Assembly: GCF_023343835.1 (NCBI RefSeq)
Contig: NC_064449.1
Location: forward strand, 62,001-126,000
DNA from: Lagopus muta
Taxonomy: Eukaryota; Chordata; Aves; Galliformes; Phasianidae
DNA length: 64,000 nucleotides
Direction of reading: 5' to 3'
In this document: one piece after another, positions 1 to 10,000 of the stretch
Position numbering within the stretch: the stretch's first letter is position 1
How the letters are laid out: each line of letters begins with the position of its first letter
Position numbers and translations under genes: made by a program
Notes under the pieces: model-generated
Seen by the model: only the letters and a program-made list of their open reading frames with translations
What the model was told of the DNA's origin: nothing
The model's database searches: none

Positions 1-417
1 TGCGGGCTCACGGGACGCAGCCACGGCCCGCAACCCGCCCCGGACATCATGACCTCCCCCTTAACGACCCGTCCCGACCATCACGACCTGCCCCTGCCAT
101 CCCGACCCACCCCTATCAGGCCTCTCCCTCCCCTACCACAACCCCCCTCCCATCACGACCCCACCCGTTCGTGTCGCGCTGCTGGCGGCGGAAGCGTGCA
201 GCGGCCCCGCACAGCGGCACGGAAGGGGCGGAGCTGCTGCCCTATGGCGGCGGTTTCGGGGCCCGCCGGGAGCCCGGCCGGAAGTCCGGCCGGCCGCAGC
301 AGCGTCCCCAGGGCGGGCAGCCGGTGGAGGTGAGGGTGGCCGGGCAGTCGGCGCCGCCGCCGTCGGATCCCGGCCGGCCCCGCTCCCAGCGTCCGTCCCC
401 TCTGTCTCCCCGTGCAG
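1..417 (+). promoter_or_regulatory. CpG-rich region with possible upstream RITA1 exon
   Basis: Bases 1-170 are strikingly C-rich with a degenerate repeat of the CCCGACC / CATCACGACC kind. From about 170 the DNA becomes a CpG island. A good donor (GGAG|GTGAGG, intron from 330) and a good acceptor (CCGTGCAG|G, exon from 418) lie 88 bases apart and their phases match, so 244-329, starting at the ATG at 244, could be a short first coding exon of RITA1 giving a 202 aa protein. The same frame is open back to an ATG at 49. Neither extension resembles the N-terminal half of mammalian RITA1, with its first SYVDETLFG repeat, as I recall it, so the true upstream exon may lie outside the window. The region is probably promoter plus 5' exon, but the start is unresolved. 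Confidence 0.4.
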
Positions 418-940
418 GTCGCGGAGCCGCGCTCCGTCCTACTGCGACGAGTCTCTGTTCGGCAGCCGGCAGCCGACGCGGGTGCTGCGGATGGGGAGAG
501 CGGACGTGGCCAAGCTGCACTCCCTGTTCTGGAGCCCGCCGCCGGCCCCTCGCCGCCAGCCCGGCCTCCCCTGCGGCCCCGCCAGCGGCCCCCTGCCGGC
601 CGCCCGACCGCCAGACCTCGCCGAGCGGCCCGTCGCGGGCTCCGGGACGGCTCGGCGGGGCCGGCCCGGCGTCTGCGAGCATCTCGAGGGCTGCGCGGAT
701 GCCGGCGTCCGAGCCGCTTCTCCCGGAGGATGCTTGCGGTCCCTCGGGCGCCCGAACGCCTCCTCGGATCGGCCTCGCCTCGCTTTGGGCCGTGCCGAGG
801 CAGAAAGGCGTGAACTGCGGGGCTCTCCTGCTGCAGCCTCCACCCCTCCGCCCCGGGCTCGGCCGAAAAGCGCGTGCGGGCATTCTGCCGGGAGCTGCAC
901 GGCGGGGCGGGGCTGCAAGGCAAAGCCTCCGTGGCGGTAA
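418..940 (+). CDS. RITA1: RITA1, last coding exon (RBPJ-interacting and tubulin-associated protein 1), 5' part uncertain
   Basis: RITA1 binds the Notch transcription factor RBPJ/CSL and tubulin, exports RBPJ from the nucleus and so dampens Notch signalling. Recognition rests on the block PSYCDESLFGSR just after the acceptor at 416-417, followed by MGRADVAKLHSLFWSPPPAP and a C-terminus ending KPPWR, which parallel human SYCDESLFGSR, AAKLRALLWTPPPTP and KPPWK. The FWSPP stretch is the RAM-like hydrophobic-Trp-x-Pro motif that docks on RBPJ. The exon enters in phase 2, so the first base completes a codon from an upstream exon. The middle, Pro/Arg/Ala-rich and weakly conserved, shows no frame break. 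The stop is TAA at 938-940. The upstream exon is only tentatively placed at 244-329. Identity of this exon is secure; the N-terminus is not. Confidence 0.88.
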
Positions 941-1668
941 AATGAAAGTTCGCTCCGCGTGTGTGCAGCCCTCATCTACGTGAGCCGGGCACCGACCGCC
1001 TGGCGAAGACGTCTGCTGGGACCTGGGGCTGATGGAGGCCACGAGCGGAGCCGTGGGGAGGATGAAGGAAGCGATCACAGCACTGGAAGGACAGCAAGCT
1101 GGGCAGGAGGCAGCCCTGTGGCGGCAGGGCAGGATGGCTGGCTGTGGTGATGTGATGTCCGGCTGTGGTGGCAACAGCAATTTTCGCCTACCAGCAATCT
1201 TCAGCAAAGACGAGGTAACCAGTCAGATTCCTTTTGCTGTGGTGTCTGGCCAGGAAGGCAGAGCCACAGGGGACAGGACCTCCTCCAGCAGATATCCAGC
1301 TGCAGGAGAAGGCATGGCTGCCAGTCAATCATGGCTCAGGCTGGGGTGCAGATCCCAGGTGGAGCCCCAGGAGCAGCTGGTGCCAGCAAGGATCCTGGAG
1401 ACACTGGGTGAAGAGGACAGAGAGCAGGAAGCATGAGGGGCATCTGAGGTTTCTTTTGGGTTGTCAGGTGGAGTCAGGAGTTGGACCTGATAATCCTTGT
1501 CATTCCAACTCAGGATATTCTGTGATCCTTGGCAACCGCTGATTTTGACAGCTTCTGGTGATTGGGGAGTGCTGACTTGGATTTATAACATGATTTATAT
1601 TGAAGGTTATGAGTACTGCTGCAGCAGTTCAGTATTGTAACCAAATAAATGATCGAAAGGAAACTTGC
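941..1668 (+). terminator. RITA1: RITA1 3' UTR and poly(A) signal
   Basis: No open frame continues after the RITA1 stop. A canonical AATAAA lies at 1644-1649 and is followed by a GT-rich stretch (CTGTGTTTTGTATG, from about 1674) suitable as a downstream element, so cleavage is expected near 1665. The 3' UTR would be about 0.7 kb. Confidence 0.65.
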
Positions 1669-1669
1669 T

Positions 1670-2760
1670 GGGGCCTGTGTTTTGTATGCAGGGTGCTGCT
1701 GGGTGTTCTGGCCCTGACAAGTCCAGGCCTGGGCACAACTCACAGCTCCAAATGTTTCAGCAAAACCATCCCTACCCGCTTTCTGCCCCACAGGTGGTAA
1801 AGAGTAACTTGGTTTTCTGAGGCACTTAAGGGAGTGCTTCTAAAAAAGCATCAAGAAATGCAGGTAGTGAGGGAGAGTCTGGTGGTTCCCCTCCCATACC
1901 AGAGAAATGCTCTCTCACATCCAGTTGAGAACAAACCATTCTAGGACAAGCACAGTATGATTCTCCTTCAAAGCCAGATGGGCCTTGGTGCAGAGAGTGT
2001 TCAACACTCAGCCTGCTAAGGCAGCAGCTGCAAAGTGGGGAGCCTCCAGCAAGTGCCCTGCACACCTGCCAGCTATCACAAACCCTGGTTGAACTGCATG
2101 TGGCTGCAGAATCAAGCCTTTCCAGAGCAATCAAAGCCAGGAAACAAGCCTCAATTCAATATTTCAAGAGGTGCTTGTCCAAATACCTTTATGCTTCTTT
2201 AAATTCCTGCAGTCCCTTATCGTTTGGAGGCACCATGGATACTGACTCGAATTTGAGCCCGATAAGTTTCATTGGATACTGGGGCAGTGATACAGGCTGT
2301 TACGTCTGCAGTTTTTCCAAGGGGCTGAGAGGAGCAGAGGTGCAATTTGGACACTAGATGGAGACAGCAGGATTAAGAATTGACGCATGAGAGCCCCGTT
2401 CCCTAGCAGCAGGTGGATGCTGGGAAGCAAATCAAGAAACTGAAGTAAATGTCCTGAATCCACCTGGGAGAACTGCTGAACCCGAGAGCAGGATGCAAAA
2501 TGCAGTGCCGAAATGCTGGAGAAACTGAAGGACGGAGCCTCTAAAATGATGAGATTTTATCTAAGGAAACAGGTTGATGGCGGCTCGGCTCTGCTGTGTG
2601 ACCAGCTGCAGCCAGCTCAGCATCAGCTGCTGTGCTCAGACACCATGCCCTGCCCTCACAGGCAGCACTCTTCCTACCTTTGACCCAACACCGACTCTCA
2701 CCATGTCTCCCAGGAGCACACCCGTTTCCCGTTTAGGGCACTGCCCAGCTTCCAGCGCAG
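1670..2760. other. RITA1-TPCN1 intergenic interval, no gene seen
   Basis: About 1.1 kb of ordinary AT/GC-balanced DNA. Short open frames on both strands show no recognisable protein similarity and no flanking splice sites that build a conserved exon chain. In mammals IQCD lies here on the opposite strand, head-to-head with TPCN1; I see no IQ-motif exon. Confidence 0.5.
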
Positions 2761-4019
2761 CCGGCATCCATCCCTCACACGGCCGTACGTGCGGTCAGCT
2801 CGGCCTCAGACGCGTCGAGCCACTGGCGACGCTGCCTGGCGATCGCAGTGGGAGGCGGCAGAGCCGAGGCAGCGGCTCAGTGCTCGCAATCGATTTGCTG
2901 CGACGCGCTACGGCGGAGCGCCACCCGCGTACCGCCTGCGGTAACCGGAGCCGCGCAGTGAGCGCGCGGGCGGCAGCCCAACACGGCAGCACCGCAGGTG
3001 GGCCTCGCGTCCTCCTGCAGAGCCTTTCCGGTAGCCAGCCCCGACTCTCAGCGCTCCACTGCTCGAGTGTTAGCCGCACACCATACCGACAGTTCCACCC
3101 CGCCACCGTTGCCGGGTGACCGCCGCGCTCACATCCGTCCCTGACCGGAAGAGGCGGGGCATCCTCACACCGCGCAGCCAATAGCAGCCCACGTCGCTCT
3201 CCCGAGAACCCGCCCTTTTCGTTCCCGTCCGTAGGCGTAGGCCCGCCCCGTGATGCCGCACGCGTCACTTCAAGCCAATCGGCATCCTCTCTTCTCCAGA
3301 TAAACACCCCCGCTGCCCAATGACGAGAGGAAACGCTAGAAGGAGGCGGGAACAATCCGGCTCCTCTCGCTGGGGGACCGGCAAGTCAGAGGTGGGCGGG
3401 GCGTAAGGACCTCCGAGCGCCGATTGGCGAGCTGGAAGGAGGTGCACCGCTGGGCGGCCAATGAGGGGCGGCGGGGCGGGACGGGACGGAATCGCGGCGC
3501 GGCGGCGGCGGCGGCGGCGGGGCCCGTAGCGGTACGGGTACGGGTACGGGTACCGGTACCGGCGGCAGAGGCCGGGACGCAGCAGCTCGGTTTCGAGTGC
3601 TGCTCGCGGGGCGGCGGAGCGGCTCGAGCCCGGCGGGAGGTGTGGGCCGGCCGTGACCTCGCGGGGACGCGGCGCTGTCGGGGCCCGTCCTTACCGCGCT
3701 TTGCTCCTCTCGGAAAGCCGACGCCGTGCCGCCCGGCCCGGCCTGCCATGCTTAGCGCCCCGCGTCCGGCTCCACGCCCGGCCGTCCCGTCCTCGTGGCA
3801 CCGCGCCGTCCCGTGAGCGGCCGGGCGTGGGAACCGCGCTGCAGCGTCCGGAGCCTCGGAAGGGCGGGGATGAGGGAGTGCGGCTCCGCGTTCCGGCGGC
3901 TGCGGGAGAGCCCCGATGGGAGCCGTAACGGGAAAGAGATCTGACGGAACCCAGCCGTGCGCGGAGGTGGAAAAGGCCTCGTTCGAACCGCTCGGGAAAC
4001 GAGCTTCGGGAAGACGGGG
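2761..4019 (+). promoter_or_regulatory. TPCN1: TPCN1 CpG-island promoter and 5' UTR with five CCAAT boxes
   Basis: A dense CpG island. CCAAT boxes occur at 3178-3182, 3275-3279, 3317-3321 and 3458-3462 on the plus strand and as ATTGG at 3423-3427, five within 285 bases, interspersed with GC boxes (GGCGGGGC near 3153 and 3394). There is no TATA box. This is the typical layout of an NF-Y/Sp1-driven housekeeping promoter and would suit bidirectional initiation. GC-rich 5' leader with CGG runs (about 3500-3520) and a hexamer array (3531-3560) follows. No exact CACGTG (CLEAR-type) site was seen. Transcription start is inferred to lie at about 3470-3600. Confidence 0.7.
3531..3562 (+). repeat. GGTACG hexamer array in the TPCN1 5' leader
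   Basis: Five tandem hexamers, three GGTACG followed by two GGTACC, in a G+C-rich leader. The last two units are self-complementary. Array length could vary between individuals. Confidence 0.8.
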
Positions 4020-7000
4020 ATGGCCGTCAGCATGGATGACGACGTCCCGCTCATCCTCACCCTGGATGACGGCGGCAGCGGCGCCTCGGCCCCGAGGGAC
4101 AGCACGGATCAGGAGGAGCTGCCTGGCCAAAGTAAGGCGTGCTGCCTTATTTTATTTCTGCCCGGTTAAAGTAAGGCGTGCTACCTTATCTCACCTTTGC
4201 CCGGCTCCATGTCCATGTCGGCAGTGCCGTCCTGCCTTGGGCCTCAGCTCGGCACGGGCTGCGGTGCAGTTCGGTGCGGGCAGAGCCGTGCTGCGGCAGG
4301 CACGGCAGAGGACGGGGCGGACCAGCCGTCCTTTTCCAGCACGTTCTACCTGTCCTTTGCATACCGCGCTGTGACTCCCTGCCGTCACGCTCAGCTCTCC
4401 CGTTTGGTACAGAGCTGCTCCTCGCACCGGCCGTGCTGCTGTGCCATCGCGATGTCAGGTGCAGCAGCTGCACTGATGGAATTTGCTGTTTTCCATCAGG
4501 AGCTGGCTTTTGCAGCCGTTGTTTTGCCTATTTCTAGTTTAGGTTTTGACTTCTGCAATAAGGACACGGATGTGTGCTGATAGCCTTTAAAATCCTTATT
4601 GTGTTGTTATCGAAGAATCAGGAGCGTTTGGAGACAATTTATACGCAGCCCTGTTAACCCAGCTGTTCAGTGGGACGTAGCCAGTCTTGGGGAGAGGGAA
4701 CACAAAAGCTCCCATCGCTCAGCAGCTCTGCTCTCACCTCAGTGAGCGTTTGCTAGAGCCGTTACCCTCAGCAGGTGAGAGGCAGACATCAGGTGTACTG
4801 AAGCGTGCTTGTGGACTCCTGTTTGATGTGACACCTTATGAATGTGGTTTAGCAGCTTTTTTGGACGCATCTCTCAACTCCCAGCTGATGTTGCAGGTAT
4901 GCAGGCTCTTGTGATCCTGTGGAAGCTCTGCTTCTGCAAGCACAGCATTTCTATTAGATGCATTGTTTCCTGGCCTGTAGCTCTTCACTGTACTTTGTCC
5001 CTTTTCCCCATCTCCTCTGTGATTTCTGTGGTTTGATTTCCTCTTGCAGTCTTACGAGTTCCCTTAGTTATCTCCTCCTCTGACTTCCTGAGCTAGTTCC
5101 TGGTTTCTGACAGTCACAGTTTTTCCTCTTCTGTCCCAACCCTACAGCATATGTCTGTGGCTAAATCACCACTCCATCCTTCACTGCTGCTCCATCGTAT
5201 CTTCTTGTTTTAATTTAAGCAGAGACTGCATCCCTGTTTTGTCATGTATTTATAGGCTTTCTACTGAATAACATTATTAACTTTTTTGTCCGTTTTTCTT
5301 CCACCCTTTAAAGAAATTACGCGGGCTTTATGGGTTTTTATATGGGTTTGATTAAAGCCAACAGGGTTGTGTTGAAGCACAAGTGTGGGAATGAGCATAT
5401 TAATAAGTAAAAATAGTCCACAATTTGCTCCCTTTGAAATACAGTGAAATTGCTGAGGAACTAATTTTCTGCTTCTTAGAAGATAGCCCCGTGGTTTTTG
5501 AGAATTCATTTCCTGGAATTCCTTAACCTGGGTGTCTCTTGATATTGAAGAACTATTACTTCACTATATGTTTTTAATCACTGTTAAAGTTGAGCTTGCT
5601 GAAAAAATATTAAGCCTGTTCTATGGAAGTGATCCCGGATTACCCTCTGGAGCCCTCTGAACACAGTGGTGCTGCAGGCATGGAATGACAGATTGACACA
5701 GGAAGGCTGGCATCAACACCTTGAGGGGCATCTTTATCTCTTTGAACTGGGTGGCTTAAGCTAATGAGTGGACCAGTGCCATCACTTGCAAAATAGGCTC
5801 ATTAAAAATGGGGCATGGGGTCCAGCTTTCCTCCTTGCTTATGAAGAAAATGTTCTGTGCAACACAGAGAAGTTGTGCCTCATGGAGGCTGTGAGGAATT
5901 CCAATGTGTCCCTGGTCTGCTGGGGACAAACAAAAGCATGCACTTCTTTGTTCTTATCAGAGGCTTGTCCTCTGGAGGGATAAAGTGTGTGAGAAGTCCT
6001 GTTTTCGTGAGAGGTAAAGCTTGCCAGAGGGATGAGGATATGGAAAATCAGAGGACAGGAGCTATTTCCTGTTTTATTTTTCTTTTGCCCAAACTCTGAT
6101 TAGAAATCATTGAACCAGAGCTTGGAGCAACAGCTCAGCTGTTACTATGCCTGGCTGTGGGCTGAGGGGGGCTGGGTGGGTTAAATGTAATGCATTTGTT
6201 CAGGTTTATCCCCAGGTAACAGCTATTCACAGCAAATCACCCACCTCACTTCACAGGTGACTGAGGGAAAGGCAAAGTGGGATGTGTTTCAGTGTAACTG
6301 AAAGTTGCACGCCTGTTTTGTGTTGCTGTGTCGTTCACCACTCCAAACTTTAACCAGGGCTGTCTCAGCCCTCTCTCACTGAGATGTGTGTTCAGATCTC
6401 ACTACTGTTTTTCATTTGTTTGTTTTTTGAAGGAACTTCTTGTGCCATTCTTAAGTTGATCCACGACACAGCTTTTGCCACCAAATCCTTTGGCAAATGA
6501 ATCTCTATTCTAGACAGATTTGGTTGTCTGGAAATGCAGACAAACTACAAGGTTGAAATTAGTAGCAATAGAGTTCTTTGAAAACAAACTTGTTGCTGAT
6601 GTAAAAAAGAAAAGACTAAAGAGCAAGTGTATGTTTCTTTCAGAATCTTGCAGGAGAGGTCTGTACTGGCTAAGTGATTGCTTTGGGATTGGAATAAAGG
6701 AGCTAAATGAGAAAACTATGTGGAAAATGGCATTCTTAAAGAAAATGTCCAGCTGCAAAAATTAATCTCCCTAATCACGCAGCTTTTAGTTCATAATGGA
6801 AGAAAATACTTGCGTGGGGAGGAATATTAAAGCTCTGCCTTCCTCGAATTGTGCTGAAATACATGCCTGCAGGGGAGCTCCTGCTTTCTGTTGCCCTAGA
6901 AGGTCAGAGTCCTGCAGAGCCAACTGGAATTCAGGCTGCAGCCAGAGAAGTGTGGTTACTGTGTTGCAGAAGGTTCTCTGAGTGCAGTGTGGAGGACTGT

Positions 7001-10000
7001 GAGGCTGGGTAATTTTTCTTACAAGCTCCAGCAGCTGGAAGAGACAGAGAGAAGAGCTTTCATCCCTTGAATCCGTAGCATACACTAATTAATACAAATC
7101 TGCCTTTCCTTAGTACAAATTATCTGAGAATCTGAATGCTCTGTGCATGTAACTAAGCTTTCCAACGCTTGTTTGTCATGAATGGATTTTACAGAAAGCA
7201 GAAACAGAGATGCTGTTGTATGACCTTGCCCAAAGTCTTGCACTGTAACTGCTGAGCAGCAGCCTGGGCCAGGTGATTTCTGGTCCTTCCCAGAACTCCA
7301 AGGAAGTGTTCAAACAGTTCTCAAAGTGTGAGGTATGTTTTTCCTACACAAAGGCAGCGCGGATAGCCTTGAAACTCTAGGACAGTGTCTCTCCTTGAGC
7401 TGATGGGAAGTGTAAGAAATAAATGAGTACTCATTGATTTATCCTGTATTAGATCAGATATAAAATTCTCCTTTGCCTCCTGCATGGAAATTGCTGTTGC
7501 CTCAAGTGGAGCTCAGTGTGTTCAGTGCAGAAAGTACAGCTCATAGTGTTGTGCAGGGAACAATGATATTTTCTGTCTGTTTCTCCCACACAATGGATTA
7601 TGGCAATAGATGTTGTCGTCTTTAAATTCTGGATTCTTATGTGAAAGCAACTGCATCTGCTATTGAGGTAAAAAGGAATTGCTGTGTGTGAGTGAGGAAA
7701 TGGGGGGAGCACACAGCAGCAAAGTGTGATGTTTTCTACAAGCATTGCTGGAAAAAAGGCTTTTATAACTTTGAATGGTGAGGTGAGCCATTTGTTCCTG
7801 CTGCCCATAGAGTAAATTTTCAGGAAGAATGGATTCAGCCTGACCATTTGTGTAGAAATGATGGGGCTGTTGGTAAATGTGCCTCCCGTCTGTGCACTGC
7901 TGAGGAGCAGAAGGCAGCCCAAAGTGCATAAAGACAGCACACGTCATTCAGGTGGGGATGGAGGGGCTGGGTTTGGACGAGGTGAGTCACCTCTGTGACT
8001 GCTGCTTGCCTCTTGTGGAGCAGAGCATCAGAGTGCAGGGTCTGCTGGCTCCCTGGGCTCCCGGAGGAGGGTCTGTATTCTGGGCTTGCTTCTGCCGGTC
8101 CTTGATGGAATGTGCTGAGGGGCACGTGGCAAAGCTGTTCTGATTGACTGATGGAAACTCTTGTGATGTTTTTGAACACGAATTACAGTGTGAATTTGGA
8201 ATTGTATACAACAAGCTTGTCTTTCTTTTGAATAAACCATTTTACAAACCAGGTAAATGCATGCCTCCGGGAGTGCAACAGCGTCCTGGACAGCTAATGG
8301 ACTGCTAATGTTCTTTTGAGACACTTGTGCAGCCTGGATTTCCATGTTGTCGGTGATCAGTACAACCTGCAGTGATGGACTTCTCTGCAGGATCTGTTTC
8401 TAGAATATGATTCTATCAGCAGTAGAAGGAAAACAAGCCTGTCCTTAAAGTCTGCAACTTATCTGGCCAGCAGGGCCCTGTTGCCTTCCTCCTCCTCTTG
8501 CTTCCTTTAGTGCAGAGAGTGGAGGAGGGACATTGCAAATGGGTGGGTTTTTTGTTTGTTTGTTTTTTTCCTGGTCTGCAGGAATGGATAGCCGCTGGAA
8601 ATTGGATAAGTACCTGTTTATTGGGAAAATGCTACTACAGGTTTGTGTGATCACAGCACTTTATGAGGAACCACTGTAGGTGTTGTGAAAGCATTGAAAG
8701 CATTTTGAAGAAAAATAGGTGCTTTAAATGTTAGCTGTCTAGCGGACTTAAGTTATCTTTGATCATCTGGCTTTTGATCTTTGAATTCCAGTGAGTACTT
8801 AGAAGCTGTTTGCATGGACTTGGGCACTAGTTTTGCTGTGGAAATGCTGTAGCTAATTTGGGAAGAAATAGGGGATGAGTGAAAAAGGAATGCTTGCCTC
8901 GGCCTTGCACACCCCGAGATCTCTGACAGACTTTAGATTGTCTGGTTGCTTTCTTGAATGCTACACAGGACATTCTCTCCTATCGTGGCTCCTGGTTTTA
9001 CTAATTTGCCTTCAATTAGTTCCAGTGGCAGCATTTTCTCTGTGGCACTTGAGGTGAAGCGCAGCCAGATCACAGGCTGGGATCTTGTCTCCTGAAGTGA
9101 CCTGGCTCTGCGTTGAATCTGGTCCTTTACTTAAGAGACACTGCGTAACACTGCTGTGGTTAACCTGTCTCATCTGCAAAGTGTGGATGTACAGTTGTGT
9201 CGGAATGGGCATCTGGGCAAAATTATTTTATTATCAAGAGCGTCTGGTTTGCAATTCTGTGAATGATTTTGCTTTTCTTATTATGTACCTACTTAAAATT
9301 TATATACAGGGAATTGTTTTCTCTGAAGTGCAAGTTCTGTGCTGAATTGCTGTTTATGCCTCTGAAAGTCTCTTCTCCAATCTAACAACGTTGCATTTTT
9401 GCAGCTCCTGCCAGTGCTTCTCTAATCCTTACCTGGCTTAGATGGGTTGTAATGAATGCTTTAAGCAAGCAAAGCAAAACTGCGTCTGAGATGAGCAAGG
9501 GGTGAAAATCTTGGAAAGGGAAACGAAGACCCAAAGCATAAGGAGATTGTTTTCCCCCTCAGTCAATTTCTCCTCTACAGTTCATTTCCCTGGGTGATGA
9601 GCTCCGTAAACTCAGAGGAAGGAGGCTGCTTTTTAGGATATGTTGGGCATCCTTCAATATCATGTTAGAAGTAGTGGAAAACGTGTTTCTGCTGTGAAGC
9701 TCCAAGTACATCATCCTCTGGAATCTCATTCATACTGAGAATTCAGGTTTTAAGGCAGGACTGCCTCGGCTGCACTTAAATACTTGCAGTAATGAGGGAG
9801 TAGAGATGATATCTGTGATTCAAGAGGAACAGCACTCCGTGTTGTCCAGACCTCACAAAAGCATTTTTATCAGGCGATTCTCAGTGTAACTCTGAAAATG
9901 TGGCACCTGCAGAAGAGAAACTGTGAGTGAAGTACCAGGAGGCATTGTGGGCTGCAATCAGTGTGTGTATTTTTTCCAAGCCTGCCTTGTTTTCTTAGCC

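Noticed and set aside
153-1207. Several long overlapping open frames on both strands in the 0.15-1.2 kb CpG island
   Set aside because: GC-rich DNA has few stops; only the frame ending at 940 carries recognisable protein (RITA1). The others are shadows.
2574-4130. Open frames of 130-260 codons on both strands around the TPCN1 promoter
   Set aside because: Arg/Pro/Ala-rich translations without family motifs, lying in a promoter CpG island. No IQCD similarity seen.
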